The translations under genes and the position numbers were made by a program. Shown here in pieces: positions 1-16,690 of a DNA stretch of 64,000 bases. This DNA is from Babylonia areolata (lineage: Eukaryota > Mollusca > Gastropoda > Neogastropoda > Buccinidae): positions 19,024,202-19,088,201 of the forward strand of contig NC_134878.1 in the NCBI RefSeq assembly GCF_041734735.1, written 5' to 3'. The notes below the pieces were generated by a model. It saw nothing but the letters and a program-made list of their open reading frames with translations. It did not search any database and was not told where the DNA came from. Positions within the stretch are counted from its first letter, which is position 1. Each line of letters opens with the position of its first letter.

Positions 1-447
1 CTGATCGCACAGGACTTCCCAAAAGAGATGGGAACAGCCTTCTCTGCGTGCTGATGAATATCGAGCAGACGTGAAGTAAGGGCTTTGACACTTGCGCTGT
101 GGCGGAGAGGTGAGGGTGTCTAGAATTATTCTATCCCATCCCACCCCCATCTCATTTTAACCCCGGACCTAAAGTTGTAAGCTTACAGATCATTTAGTTT
201 TGTTTTCAGCAAGTATTGTAACGGTGTATGATAGAGATTAGACAAGTTTGTATAATACTTTTTTTTTAAAATAGAGATTAGTCATATTTAATTCACCCCC
301 CATCCTTCAACATGGGAATTTCATTTCATGTACTTGTTTAACGTCAAAGTCGTGGCGACGTCTTTATGTGCGAAAGCTCATCTCAAGATGAAAATAGTAC
401 ACACGCACGCCTGATCGCACAGTATCTTATTTACCAGACATCGTCAT

Positions 448-728
448 CAGTCCAGTTTCTCAAGGAGACGTTACTGCGTGCGGACAAAGCCATAATTATA
501 TAGAATTTTGCCAGAGGACAACCCTTTTGTTGCCGTGGTTTCTTTTTCAGCGCGTCAAGTGCATGATGTAGACTGGACCTCATTTTGTCGTTTCATCCGA
601 ATGACCAGACGCTCAGTTTGATTTCCCAGTCAAACTTGGGAGAAAGGGCGAGAGCGGGACTCGAACCCAGTCCCTCACGGGCACTGTGTTGTCAGATAAG
701 CGTCTTAACCGTTCTGACACCTTCCTAT
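448..728 (-). repeat. SINE2 copy, near full length
   Basis: Read on the minus strand, it starts near 728 with a tRNA-like head. This has an A-box-like GTCAGAACGGTTAAGACG and a B-box GGTTCGAGTCC. The central core (AAACCACGGCAACAAAAGGG then GTTGTCCTCTGGCAAAATTC) follows, and the end is a tail containing CTTTGTCCGCACGCAG and CTCCTTGAGAAACTGG. The same core and tail recur at 12970-13085 and 15196-15440. The tail also matches the 3' end of a LINE at 28338-29005. The tRNA head, internal promoter boxes and LINE-like tail are the standard SINE design. Confidence 0.8.
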
Positions 729-767
729 TTAAAATAGCTTCTTTTCAAGTATTTCGATGGAGTCTTC

Positions 768-1069
<302 letters not shown>

Positions 1070-1719
1070 GAACGATAAACTTAGCTGGGACACCGTCAAA
1101 AATTGCCTCAGTGGTACATCTGCTGAGGGGAGGGGCGGGGAGAGGAGGCGGAGGGGTGGGGTGGGGGGGGGAGACAGAGGGTTACTTCTGACGCCGAGGA
1201 GTAAATGGGACGTGCGGCAATGCTAGGGGAGCTGTCTAAGCAAGGGGAAAGGGCAGGTATAAAGGGTAATCCCATTCTCCATCGATTGGTGGACCTGGCA
1301 AGGCAGCGTAAATCATCCCCACGCTTTTCCCACGTCGTTGCTTTCCTTCCTGGGGAGAGGTAATCCGCTTTGCAACAAGTTTCATTTCCTGAGTGCAAAT
1401 AAGAGAAAGCTTTTCTTTTCTATTCTTCTTCTTTCTTTTTTTTTTTTTTTTTTTTTTTACTTTCTCCTTTCTTTCTTTCAGGTTTTTTTTTTTATATGTA
1501 GAATACAGGAATCGGACGATCTCGTGCTGTGGGCTGCTTAAGACGGAATTGCTCCGGTCCGTTTCCATCACTCAGCGTTTGCTTTGATAAGCACTCGTTT
1601 CTGATGGTGAGCAAAATGGGATTTACATCATTATGTATAATTTATGTAGTTGTGTTCCTCCGTTTTTGACTTACTTGTATAAACATAATGAGTTTATATG
1701 TTACAACCCGGTGTTTCGG

Positions 1720-1725
<6 letters not shown>

Positions 1726-1763
<38 letters not shown>

Positions 1764-1802
1764 TGTGTGTGTGTGTGTGTGGTGTCTCTGTGTGTGTGTG
1801 TC
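1726..1802. repeat. (GT)n microsatellite
   Basis: A GT-rich tract with a few GGTGT interruptions. Confidence 0.9.
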
Positions 1803-2179
1803 TGTGGTAAACTTTAACGTAGGCATTTTCTCAGCTACTGCAAGTGGCATTGGAACAAAAGTTGACTTTCAAGTCATAGTCCCTTCTATGACGATAAGGG
1901 GGGAGATGTTAAGGGTCAATGTAATTCTTTGGCAAAATAGAAAAAAACAACAACTTGATATGTAGGAGTGGGTTTGTAAGTACTGGACCGTTTTTCTTGT
2001 TTTTGTTTGTAAGTCTGTGTTACTTTTTTTTTTTTTTTTCGGGAGGGGGGTTGTTTGTCCATCCATCTTGGCAGAGAAATGTCGACATCTATACAGACAT
2101 TCAGATAGTGACGTGCACACACAGCAGAAGGACAGACAGACTGAATGATCTCTTCAGTATAAAGGTTTCATTTAATCAA

Positions 2180-2290
2180 GCACCCCCGAAAGCGGAGTAT
2201 GGTTGCCTACATGGCGGGGTAAAAACCCACTCGTGTACGTACGAGTGAACGTGGGAGTTGCAGCCCAAGAACGCATAAGAAGAAGAAGAA
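2180..2290 (+). repeat. SINE1 copy, 5'-truncated, tail type A, with target duplication
   Basis: This is the 3' part of SINE1: CACCCCCGAAAGCGGAGTAT, then TGCCTACATGGCGGGG, AACCCACTCGTG and GAACGTGGGAGTTGCAGCCC, ending in (AAG)n. The 9-mer TTTAATCAA stands directly before the copy (2171-2179) and again after the AAG tail (2292-2300), which is a target-site duplication. This shows a 5'-truncated retroposition event in the plus direction. Confidence 0.85.
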
Positions 2291-3381
2291 TTTTAATCAA
2301 ACGGAGCTTCAGACGCAGAAATTTATTTTCATTCGAATAATATAAAGAAAAAGTGTTTGTTTCTTTGCTTGAGTTATTGATTTGCTAATTCAGTTCCTGT
2401 GGAGAGGTCAATACAGCAATAGCACATGTCCTTTTCTTCCACTTACATCGCCAACAGAGCTCTTGTGGAATTACTTGTAGAGCTGTTGAAGTAGGCATGC
2501 GCTGCATCAGAAGAAAATAAATGAATAAATGATACAAACAAGTGAAATCGTAAAGCCGTGGGTGATAATCATTCTTTGAAATTGCTAGTCTATCTATTTA
2601 TCTATTGTGAGGTAAACTGAAATGCAGCTGTGTGCAAAATGTTGTCATCGTCAACTTTCTTTACCCCGCGAGCTGTTTAGGGACGCCTTTAATTAATCAA
2701 TTAAGAAATGCGTGCCTGTTCCGTGAGCACAGAATTTCTTCTTCCGGTTAGCACACACTGTGAACTGTTTCCGTTTTCGTAAATGACTCGATAATTATTT
2801 GTCCATTTTTCGGAAATCTACCGATCTTGTTTTTGTTTGTTTTCTGCTGTCCTATCTTCTTTAACGTTCGAGTGGCATTACTTATCGCCGCTTACCTTCA
2901 GTCCGTGATACACTGCCACAGCCGGATTTGTCTGTCGCAGTCCCAATGTCGGCAGTCCACAGGAAACTATCGACGTTAGGTCGCCAGGAGGCCACACACC
3001 GGAGGAAACCATGCACTTGTGCTGAGTCACTTCGGTGGTGTTCAGCAGTACCTGTTCTGATTTAACGTACTTTGGACACCACCTGCTAAGCCCTCTACTG
3101 ACGACAATAATCGCTTTGATGCGTAGCCAGACTGAGTGAGCATCCCTGCAGCCGGAGTGGAGACCGCCACTACATCCTTCCAACGACAGCCCTCCATACA
3201 TCTGCCGACACTGAAGACTGAAAGGACTCACCCCAAGCATGGAAGTAGAGGGAGATCGAAACAGGTCACCATAATAACAGGGCATGAAAGGCCACAGAAT
3301 TTGAGGGTTTTTTTTGTGTGTGTGTGTGTGGGGGGGGGAATGGCGGGGGGTGGGGGAGGGGTGGCGGTTGTTGGTTGTTGT

Positions 3382-3730
3382 TTTTTTACGATGATGATGA
3401 TGAAGGTGGGTGATGATGTTGTTATGGGGGTCCATTTTAGGTTTGGGGCTACGTAGCAAGGCTGTACTTTACGCTTCCTTTCATAATGATATCCCGGTTT
3501 TATCCAGGCCCGAGAAATACACACACTCGCATTTTTGGTCAGGAAATGTGAGCAACACACTTCAAGACACATCCGTGAAGTCGGTAATACTCGACTTTGT
3601 GGTCCCAGTCTTCCCATTAAGCCAGTAGTACTCTTAACTCTGGGCGTGAGGCGGCCGCGGGCCGAATGAAACCCACCTCCGCTGAGAATCGAACCCGCGT
3701 CCTACGAATCGTTTGTCCGCGGCGCTTGAT
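3382..3730 (-). repeat. SINE4-like tRNA-derived repeat
   Basis: On the minus strand a tRNA-like head begins near 3730, with a B-box-like GGGTTCGATTCTCAGCGG (3681-3698). The body reaches a 3' end containing AGCCCCAAACCTAAAATGGA and terminates in an (ATC)n run near 3390. A matching 3' end is at 61185-61262. No target duplication was found by eye. An open frame covering 2878-3459 on the same strand overlaps this repeat and is not considered a gene. Confidence 0.6.
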
Positions 3731-4385
3731 TTTTATTAATTTTTTTATTGTTATTATTCTTTTCTTTTTTCTTTCTTTCTTTTTTTTTTAATATTTTACC
3801 TGGACGTGTACTGATTCATGTTCGCCTAAGAGATCCATTACTTAAATTACTGGGCAATTCTGTCAGTCGGTGCACTGATGTTTACCTAACAGTTCTGGTG
3901 ATTGAATTACGGTGCCGTTACGTCCACGAAGAGAAATATTTTCCCCGTCACTAAGTTTTTTTAGCGATAGATTTCAAACAGGTAACTTTAGATATAAAAA
4001 AAAAATCATGTGTAGTATCGATGATAACGAAGACACACGATGCTGTTAGCATCATCGAATTCAACTGTTGGTTCCGTTAAATTCATTGTCTTAGAAAAGA
4101 AAATGTGGGCCTATGGATTGTTTGGCCCTTTTGATTTTGATATTAACTCATTTCTTTTTCTTCTCTTCTTCTTCTTTTTTTTTTTTCCTTTTTTTATTCT
4201 TCTTTTCTTTTTTCCTTTTTTGATGGGGGCGGGGGGTTTGGGGGGGGGGGGGATTTGGCTTGTCTTTCTTTTTCTTGTATGTGTCAGCTGTGCTGATTTT
4301 TGTTGTGGTGTTTTGTTTTGTGTGTTTTTTGTTTGTTTGTTTGTTTGTTTTGTTGTTGTTGTTTGTTTTGTTGTTGTTGTTGGTT

Positions 4386-4396
<11 letters not shown>

Positions 4397-4433
<37 letters not shown>
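4397..4433 (+). repeat. uninterrupted G37 run
   Basis: Thirty-seven consecutive G residues follow a T-rich tract (4380-4396) and precede another G-rich piece. Such a run can fold into G-quadruplexes, and its exact length is a likely assembly or sequencing uncertainty. Confidence 0.9.
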
Positions 4434-4781
4434 CGTGGGGGGCGTTGGTCACACACAGACAGTCGCAACCATTTTCCCTTCCCTGATCTAAATGTGTGTC
4501 AGTTTGTTTCTCTTGTCCGAATTTCTTGCATGACAAACAACTTACCCACCCCCCAGTTCACCCTCCCCCCCCCCCCCGTGTCCCTCCTCCCCATCTCTCT
4601 GTCTCTCCTCTCTCTTTCCCTCTCGTCCGGCCAAGAATTGAGAGAGATGGGGATTATAAATTGCTTAAAAGAAATAATCGATTCATCACAGACGGACAGA
4701 AGAGAGCCCCCAAAAGGAGTGTAGCAGACAGATAAAAACAAGAGCTTGTGAATGTTATGAGAGGAGATTCGGAAGATAGTG

Positions 4782-4863
4782 CACAGAGAGAGAGAGAGAG
4801 AGAGGTGGGGGGGGGGGAACATGCGAATTATATAATTGAATAGAATGGGGGAGAGGGGTGTGT

Positions 4864-4902
<39 letters not shown>
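4782..4902. repeat. (GA)n tracts
   Basis: Two (GA)n runs, at 4785-4804 and 4867-4902, lie in a purine-rich stretch that extends irregularly to about 5370. Confidence 0.9.
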
Positions 4903-4907
<5 letters not shown>

Positions 4908-5639
4908 AAATTGCTCTGAAAAATCGATTCATTCAAGTTGCAGATAGGAAGGGGGAGAGAACTCAAAAGAATGTGGCAGAGAGATGAAATATTATGTGCA
5001 TATCAAAGTGGTAGATGTGGGAGTTGCCGAGGAAATTGACAGCCAGACGAAATATAATTTAAAATGAGAGACAGACAGACAGAGAGAGAGACACACACAC
5101 AGAAATGGAGACAGAGATACAGAGATGTAGGATATTAATGCTTTTGAAAATAATCATCCATTGCAAAGTGACGAAGAAAAACAAAGATTGATGAGTGCAG
5201 CAGACAGCTGATGATAAATAAATGAAGAAATAAACAAGTAAATGAATAGATAATTAGTTAAAGGAATAAGAAAGAAAGAAAGAAGGGTATTTGACCCTGA
5301 GAGGAGGTAGATACAGAGAGACAGAGAAAGAGACAGATAGATACAGAGAGAGACAGAGAAAGAAAGACAAAGACGGAGACAATTGACAGTTGACATTGGC
5401 CGAACCGCACGCCGCATACTGCCTGCATTCCATGATGGACGGCTTGTGACACTGAGGATGGAAAGCCTTTCTGATTCCTTCTCACGTCATTTTTGTGGTG
5501 GTGGTAGACTGGGGATTTCTTTGAACGTCCAGGACGCGCTGTAAGAGGCTTTAACCTCTATCCGCGGCTGCCCCCTGCTATTCCCCCGCAACTGCGTGAT
5601 CGCTGCTGCATTTGTTCAGCTTATCCCAGTGCAGTTTGA

Positions 5640-5711
5640 GAGAAACAGACAGGCAGAGTGACACGCGCACGTACACACACACACACTCACAGAGAGAGAG
5701 AGAGAGTACAG

Positions 5712-5749
<38 letters not shown>

Positions 5750-5769
5750 CACAGTCACACACACACACG

Positions 5770-5806
<37 letters not shown>
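5640..5806. repeat. compound (AC)n/(GA)n microsatellite
   Basis: (AC)n and (GA)n blocks are interleaved and followed, from 5818, by short degenerate repeats of AGGCGAATCGGGAA type. Nothing coding was recognised. Confidence 0.9.
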
Positions 5807-7616
5807 CAACTGATAACATGGGCGAACTGGGAATCAATAAGCGAGTCGGGATCACCAATTTAGTGATAGGCGAATCGGGAATGGTCGAAACGGGAATAGG
5901 CGAATCGGCACAACCCTTCCATGAATGTTTTGACGCTTCCTCCCAAAGCACGACTAAAGTGATCAGACCGTTGATGTGGACCGTGCAATGGAGAGAGGGG
6001 CAGGGTGAGGCATCCGAATCGAAGGGAGAGAATACACTGTTGCGGGCAGGGCGTGTTGCCAACATCAGTGTTAAGTCCCCTTGTCATGCTCCTCCCTGCC
6101 CAGCTGTTCAGTTACATTATAAAGTGAATAAATGTGTGCATGCATGTTTCCAGTAGGTGTGTGTGTGTGTGTGTGTGTGTGTTTTGGAAATGTCAGATAT
6201 TCTCAAGGCTTAATCAACAGGTCTTATTGTTGCTCACATGGCAGGCAGAAAGGAAGAAATACTTAAAGTAGTCTTTTGGTATGGGAAGATGAGGCACATA
6301 CATATTTACATGTGCAGTCCAAACTATTTGATTGAATTAGTAAAATTGACAATAAGTACAATTTTTTGTCATGGAGATGCAGAAATGAACATGTAAATAT
6401 TGCAGTACCTATGCTCTGCCATGAGAAACTATAATTGGAAATCTTGTAAAATGAAACATCCTGATATGAGGCAGATTTACCAGGTGTCAGCCACTTTTAA
6501 TAAGGATAAAATTTATGCGATGTTTTCATGCACCTTCTTTCCTGATTTTGAAGTTGTGGAGGAAAATACAAATGTTCAGGTGCCTTTTCTCTGGAGCTGT
6601 TATTTTATCCATATGTGTCAGCCCAAATTAATGACATGTTTGTCTCAGTGGGTGATATGAACAATGCAATCTATATATTACAATATTCTTTGATGCAAGC
6701 TGCTAACGAAGACATCATGACATTTGGCCGCATTTAATGTGGGGACTAACTATAAGCTGCTCAATTACTGTTTTGTTTAAGATTTGCTCACATCAGAAAC
6801 CATTGAAATAAGGGCGGAAGCGATTAATATGTATTTTCTCAGTAACACCATTTAGTGTTAAAGAGAAGGGAGGATACAGAAAGTGAAGCAGTCTTTCAGA
6901 AAACTGAGTGGTAAAGTTTACAAATGCCACACCATGTTAGGTGGGCAAAATGCTTTTATTTCGATTTAATCACTTTTCTTTAAAGTTGGGATATAATTCA
7001 TTTGGTTTTAGGGACATACAAGAGGAGACTGCTATGCAAGCTGTATTGTGTTGGGTGACATACATCAGTCTGTTTATCATGCTGGATAGAAATCAGCTTT
7101 ATTTCTGGAGTGTCTAAACAAACAGGGGTAGAGGAAAATTTGATGATTTAGTTGCAGAAACTAATCTGCAAGATAAATGCAGTGCAAGGCTTCCTGTGGC
7201 TGTGGGTGTGTCTCCTATTGAGGCAGCAAACGAGCCCCATTGGAGGATCCAGCATTAAGTCTATGACAGTTTTATGTTTGGACCACGTTGTATTTCTAAA
7301 ATGAGGGTGCATAGCCTTGGTTCTGAGCAGAAGCAATGAAGTGAAGGTCTACTGAAGAAATGTATAGGAAAAAAAGAGAACATAGGAGCAAAATGGTCAT
7401 GCTTTTGTTCACCTTGGTAATTGAGTGGAGACCAGTACATCTGATGTTATCAATAAAGAAAAGTTTTAAATCTGATATTGTACATATATGTTTGAAATTT
7501 GCTTTATAACACTGAAATTATACTGTGGCGATTCTTATTGTTCCTATATATTCTGGATAAACATACTGTTTCTGAGGTTCTCTTTTCCATAAAGCCTTCA
7601 CTTTGTAAACCTGTGT

Positions 7617-7690
7617 GTTTTGTGTGTGTGTGTGTGTGTTGTGTGTGTGTGTGTGAGTGACTGTGTGTGTGTGACTGTGTGTGTGTGTGC
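7617..7690. repeat. (GT)n microsatellite
   Basis: GT-rich tract with ACTGTGTG interruptions, about 50 bp from the presumed NDUFA7 poly(A) signal. Confidence 0.9.
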
Positions 7691-7737
7691 ACGCGCACGT
7701 GTGCATATGCACATGTAGGCTATTTGTGTACCTTGCA

Positions 7738-7743
7738 TTTTAT
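7738..7743 (-). terminator. candidate NDUFA7 poly(A) signal
   Basis: AATAAA on the minus strand, about 400 nt downstream of the NDUFA7 stop codon. It is the first canonical hexamer I found in that direction. The GT-rich tract just beyond it resembles a downstream GU-rich element. Confidence 0.45.
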
Positions 7744-8142
7744 TGAAACAAAAAAGAGGAAATATACTGAAAGAGGGGGTGCAAATATTTCTTTAGATGG
7801 AGAATTTATGAAAACAGCACTGCCATACCACTCATATCAGCAAATATTATCCACACACACAAAAATGAAAGGACAAAATAATGAGTCCAGTTTCATTTTC
7901 ATACAAAGCAGTTGTATTTCAAACCAGTCTTTCTTGTTAGGGGAAAGAAAAACAAAACAGGAGAATGGCTAAGAATAAGGACAACTGTATGCTTGATAAC
8001 CCAGCAAGCAGTAAGAAGAAAAGTAACCAAGATCACCTGCCACACATTCACTACTTCACTGAAAACATTCTTGACATGAAGATAGTTCTGACACTCACTG
8101 TTTTTAATTTACACTCTATATCACATATCATTTCTTGGTGAC

Positions 8143-11100
8143 TTAATTTGCCTGCGGTCTTCCTGTCTCCCAGTTGAAAACAAAGCCAGGGGTAACTGGC
8201 TTTTTCCTTGCAGGGACTTGTCTGAAACAGAAAAATGAAACTGTCAAAAACAGAAAGTTTCTGACATAAAGAAAATGAAAAACCTCAGTTCTCTTTTTGA
8301 TCCAAAAAAAAAAAAAAAAAAAAAAAGAAAGAAAGAAAAAGAAAAAAAAGAAAAGATGACTAACTTGCAGGTGCTATGAATAACTTTTTAAACTGTACTT
8401 TCCAGCAACAGCTGGTGACAAACCAGAAAGGTTACAGTGCATTTAATAAAATCAAGTCAGCACCATTGTAGGTGTATGGGCCCACAGTAAACTGGATTCA
8501 TTCACCGCCATAATCGCCCTTTCTGTTGGATATGTGTCCTCTAATTTTTCATCTGACCAAATTTCCCTGTATAAAAACAAAAATTATGCAATAACTTAAA
8601 CAGTCTATTAGCGAACCACTCCCTTGAACTTTCAAACTGTTACTATTGATTGACTGACTCACAGATTTTGACTGGTAATATTTTACATTGCACCTGTTTC
8701 AATACTTCCCAATGAAGAATTTTGAAGATTTCCACTAATTCTGCATCGTAACTGTTTCCAGTTCTCTGTTTTTTAGTGGTGTTGCAAACATTTTTACAAG
8801 GCAAGGTAGGCCAGTTTCAAAGTTGTGCATGAATCTATCCAAACTGTATACTTAGTTCTTGTTCCAAAGCATGATAGGAACTTAGTGTCCTTTTCACTCC
8901 CTCTCTCTGTTTACTGTTGTTGTAAAGTTGTATGGAAACCCCCATCAGATATTTTTAATGAGTAAAAATTCTAACACATAATCTGATGGGAGAAGAAAAA
9001 TTCCAAGACTTCTGAGTCTCTGCATGAGACTGGAAGTGTGCTGTGTGTGAGTCCTTGTCAGGCTTGAATAACAGTTAATCTGCTTCGTTATATGTGTATA
9101 CAGACAGATGCATGTACACAAGAGGAAGGCACAGGGAGTTTCTCTTTCTCTCAAGACAGGTGCCTTCTCTCAAGACAGGAGCCTTCACATTCCCAACTCA
9201 ATGATAAACTTTAATTTTGTTCTCAACCACAAAATATTAAGGAACCAAAATTATTTAAAGCTGATTATCTAACAAAACATAAAAATATGGTTCACAAATA
9301 AAAAGGCATGTTTATTACACAAGGGACATGTTAAAAAAAAGAAAAAAAAGTTTATTACACTACAGTAATAACTACCAACTTTACTGAGAGCAATTATTTG
9401 TATTATGATAATAATTATATCATCTAACAATATTATTTTGACTGGTTTCTTTTATCAGTAGAATAGAACAGAATTTTATTTGGTCATGCCAAAGCCCCAA
9501 TAACAACTTAGCTGAATACAAGAACATCTTAATTCTTAATCAATGCTCTTATGTTGATTCAAAAACGAACAGACAAAAAGTAACAACTGACCCTTCTTCA
9601 CCAGAGGCAAGGAGTGTCTTAGTCCAAGCATAGACCGTATCTGGAGGTTGCAGTTCCCTGCGTCCATCGCGCTCACAATATGAGTTGACCGAAAGTTTGT
9701 GAGACACACCTTCTGGCAGATTGGGCGATGGCTGCGTCCTAAACATACATGAGAAACAATTAATAATATATCTGTGTTCTGTTAGTCAAACTGTTTTTAT
9801 CATGCCAGTTACTGAGTTAGGCAGCCATACAATCTGGTTTTGTGATTAAAAGTGTTCTATCATAACATTTTCCTTCCCTGACAAGGCACTCCCAAACACC
9901 ATCCCTACACCACCAGTGACTGGTACAGTATGTGGCAGTCTTTCTGATACCTTGTTGTATAAATCATGTATTTTATTCTGATATGCAACCTCTGAGAATC
10001 TAATCTGCAGTTTACTTTACATGAACTGCAACACCAAAACTGGGACACTGCAATGGGAATACTGAACAAATGAGCACAAAACAACTGTTTTCATTCCCCT
10101 TTGTATCTGAATTAAAAATATATACATGTACAAGTGTGTGCGTATGTGCGCATGGGTGTACCTACATACATGCATGCGTGTGTGCATGCATGCGTGTGTG
10201 TGTACCTGTGTAAAACTATGTGTACGTCCTTGTGTTATTATGTAGGGGGGAGCATGTATGCATAGACGTGTGTGTGCAAGCTGTAGTTTTAAGTTGACTT
10301 ACATCCTTCCTCCCATCCCCACTGTAAAAAAATTAAACAGTCTATTAGTATTATAATATCATTACCTTGGGACCATCAGGCCTTCAAACCTCAGATGATT
10401 TTTGTACTTGCGCTGAAAACATAAACAATATATATTTCATTGAATATCTTCAATGATTATTCTCCAAATTAACAATTAATTTTGATAAATCATATTATAT
10501 GCACACACACATATTTTGCACACTGTAACAAACATTCTTATAAACTGGTAATCCTGAGGATGATCATATTTCTGTGAGTGTCTTAAGAGGCTTTTTTTTA
10601 ACATTACCGATGCTGAGGAGATCAAGTCACTTCTGCATACACTTCTATGTTGTGGGTGAGATGTCAAGGTGTGGGCACCCAAAAGCTCAAGACCAAATTA
10701 ATGTACAAAAAGGACCCACAACAACGAACAGTGTCCCTGGTGAACTTCTGTAGAAAACATCTACTTTGATGATAAAACAAACATACTCGCAGACAGAAAA
10801 TAAGCTGTCATAAAACAACTGATACAACACACAATATACAGATGGTGGGACATTGACTTTTTCTGTTTTCTTGAGTATACTGTCCACACCTCAATCTCAT
10901 ACAACAGGAGGGTGCTGAACCCACATCAGCCAGACCTTCAGCATGGTGTTTTCTGTGAGGTTCATGTTCACAGTTCAGCCTCTCTTTTTTTTCTTTTTCT
11001 TTTTTTTATTCTTTTTTTCTTTCTTTTTCATTTGAACTTTACAGCCTTGTTAACTTATTTGGTGTGAAGGTAAACACAAGTATGTTCTGCTAGAAGCTGA

Positions 11101-11489
11101 TTACGTCCCCTTTCAAATAAATCTGCTTTTGTTCATGAACATGACATTGGATTCCCCCTTTTTCGCGATTATATGCCGAAATAAATAAATAGAATTCCAC
11201 TGGTTCTTGATCAAACCTTCAAATCGTAAGTTTAGAGCACGATCAGTGCTTCACACAAATGAAATGGATGTCAAGTACATCGAGGTCATATCACATAGCC
11301 TAGCAGACGACGACTAAGCCGCATTTCGCCCAGACAGCTTGACAGTGCATATCGAATCGCAGACCTGACCCTGCTAACTATGCTTTTAATTGTTGAGTTC
11401 TAATACATTAACAATAAAACACAATTTACCCCAAGCAGAGCGTTCCTCAGTGCTTGCACGAGCGGGGTTACGTTCCTGGGAGTCGCCAT
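8143..11489 (-). CDS. NDUFA7: NADH dehydrogenase (ubiquinone) 1 alpha subcomplex subunit 7
   Basis: An accessory subunit of mitochondrial respiratory complex I, at the matrix side of the inner membrane. Four exons were read on the minus strand: 11489-11430, 10412-10366, 9738-9592 and 8221-8143. Phases agree at every junction and introns are GT-AG. The 333 nt give 110 residues; the human protein has 113. It starts MATPRNVTPLVQALRNALLG. Exon 3 carries the conserved core PNLPEGVSHKLS followed by YCERDGRRE, aligning with the human PKLPVGPSHKLS and YCTRDGRRE that I remember. The C-terminus has a lysine-rich KKPVTPGF stretch and ends ETGRPQAN. No classical presequence is obvious, as is usual for this subunit. 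It is head to head with RPS28, whose ATG lies 428 bp away, so a shared promoter is likely. A YY1-like AAAATGGCGAC overlaps the start codon. The family call is near certain. Exon 2 (47 bp) is short, but its phase and homology fit. Confidence 0.95.
8222..9591 (-). other. NDUFA7 intron 3
   Basis: AT-rich intron with a poly-A run at 8305-8326 and scattered short A-rich pieces. No repeat family or RNA gene was recognised. Confidence 0.7.
10413..11429 (-). other. NDUFA7 intron 1
   Basis: Holds a SINE3 fragment (10706-10800) and a T-rich run (about 10985-11032). The rest is unassigned. Confidence 0.7.
10706..10800 (+). repeat. SINE3 fragment
   Basis: Shares a colinear stretch with the SINE3 copy at 51306: GGACCCACAACAACGAAC, CCCTGGTGAACTTCTGTAGA, then CATCTACTTTGATGATAAAA and CTCGCAGACAGAAAATA. 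Only the central core is present; no tRNA head or 3' tail was found. Confidence 0.65.
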
Positions 11490-11917
11490 TTTCAATGAAC
11501 AGAATGTGCACTATTGACCTAAAAATAAATCACCATGAAAAATTTCAGAATTATGTGTGTATTGACAATGATGTGCGTTTACATTTACAATTAAACAGAA
11601 ATGAATAATGAAAATTTAAAAACATTGAAATAATTCAAGCTTAAACGCAATCTTTATACTACATACTTTAATTTTTTTTTAAATTCGCCATTTCACTATC
11701 ACATGGTAAACTATATTGTAATTTTTTTTTTCTGGGCAGTGGAAATAATTAAACTAATCTGTTGCAGGACCAGTATACATTTATAGGGCTGGTCTACTCT
11801 TACATTTTGTACAACTGTTACATTTACGATGTTTTGTAAATGTGCACTAAAAAGACGTCAAGTCCGTGATTCTCCGCTTTGGAACCCCCTTCCGCTTTCT
11901 TTCCAACACCAGCCAAC
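11490..11917. promoter_or_regulatory. bidirectional promoter of NDUFA7 and RPS28
   Basis: The 428 bp between two divergent start codons must hold both 5' UTRs and promoters. It is AT-rich, with no TATA box at a convincing distance. An AAAGACGTCAAG (CRE-like core) lies at 11851-11862, and the RPS28 side ends in a pyrimidine tract at 11885-11904. A CpG island is not evident. Confidence 0.75.
11885..11904 (+). promoter_or_regulatory. 5' TOP-like pyrimidine tract of RPS28
   Basis: CCCCCTTCC, a single G, then CTTTCTTTCC end 13 nt before the RPS28 ATG. Ribosomal protein mRNAs normally start at a C within such a tract (terminal oligopyrimidine motif), which places their translation under mTOR/LARP1 control. 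The transcription start is therefore inferred to lie within 11885-11895, giving a 5' UTR of about 25-30 nt. Confidence 0.65.
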
Positions 11918-16070
<4,153 letters not shown>

Positions 16071-16238
16071 ACATTTTGCTTCTCTGAAATAATGGTGAGT
16101 CATCCTTTTGTCTCTGAATTGTTGCTTACCTTTCTATAATTCTAACACTTTCGGTGAGGATTAGAGGGGGGTGGAGTGGGAGGAGTGAACCAGTCACCTT
16201 GGAGTGGAAGAAGTATACATGCTTCAAGTGAAATCTAT

Positions 16239-16690
16239 CAGGCGTAATAGCCGAGTGGTTAAAGCATTGGTCCATTGGATTTTCAGTCTGACCTGGGTTC
16301 GAATCCCGGTAAAGGCACCTGGTGGGTGAAGGGTCAAGATTTTTCCGATCTGCTCAGGTCAGCATGTGTTCAGACCTGTTTAGATGTTTGGTGGGTAATG
16401 GAAACAAGAACATACCCAGCATGCACCCCCCCATAAATTGGATTAAATAAACAAAAGAATCACAAATATAATGTTACATGGCTGTATGAGTATATGTGTG
16501 CATGACGGAAACCTGATTGAATGACACAGGAAATGAATGATGAGTACCTAAATGGCAGCCGTCAGTTGGCTCTACCTTGGTAGGCAGCCTGTTTTGCAAA
16601 TGACTCAGTGTTTGTAATGCACCGAGAGCTTGGTCTCTGACTGAGGAAAGGCGCTGTATAAGAATCCGTATCACCATCTTCATCACAAAA
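16239..16690 (+). repeat. SINE1 copy, full length, tail type B
   Basis: A tRNA-like head (A-box TAATAGCCGAGTGGTTAAAG, B-box GGGTTCGAATCCC) is followed by the SINE1 body (GATTTTTCCGATCTGCTCAG, then GGAAACAAGAACATACCCAG and CATGCACCCCCC). The 3' half differs from the AAG-tailed copies: GAAATGAATGATGAGTACCT, CCGAGAGCTTGGTCTCTGAC and GGAAAGGCGCTGTATAAGAA, ending near CCGTATCACCATCTTCATCA. The same 3' half is joined to the same body at 36040-36569. It is not a functional tRNA gene; the acceptor stem does not pair. Confidence 0.85.

Noticed and set aside
2878-3459. 193-codon minus-strand frame
   Set aside because: Overlaps the SINE4 copy and (CA)n/poly-G tracts. It has no recognisable domain, and splice or start context is absent.
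5818-6156. 112-codon plus-strand frame with repeated GE-S/G motif
   Set aside because: Its regular part comes from short degenerate GGCGAATCGGGAA repeats next to a microsatellite; no homology recognised.
16239-16320. tRNA-Leu-like gene with good A and B boxes
   Set aside because: The acceptor stem does not pair and the sequence continues into a SINE body found five more times in the window.
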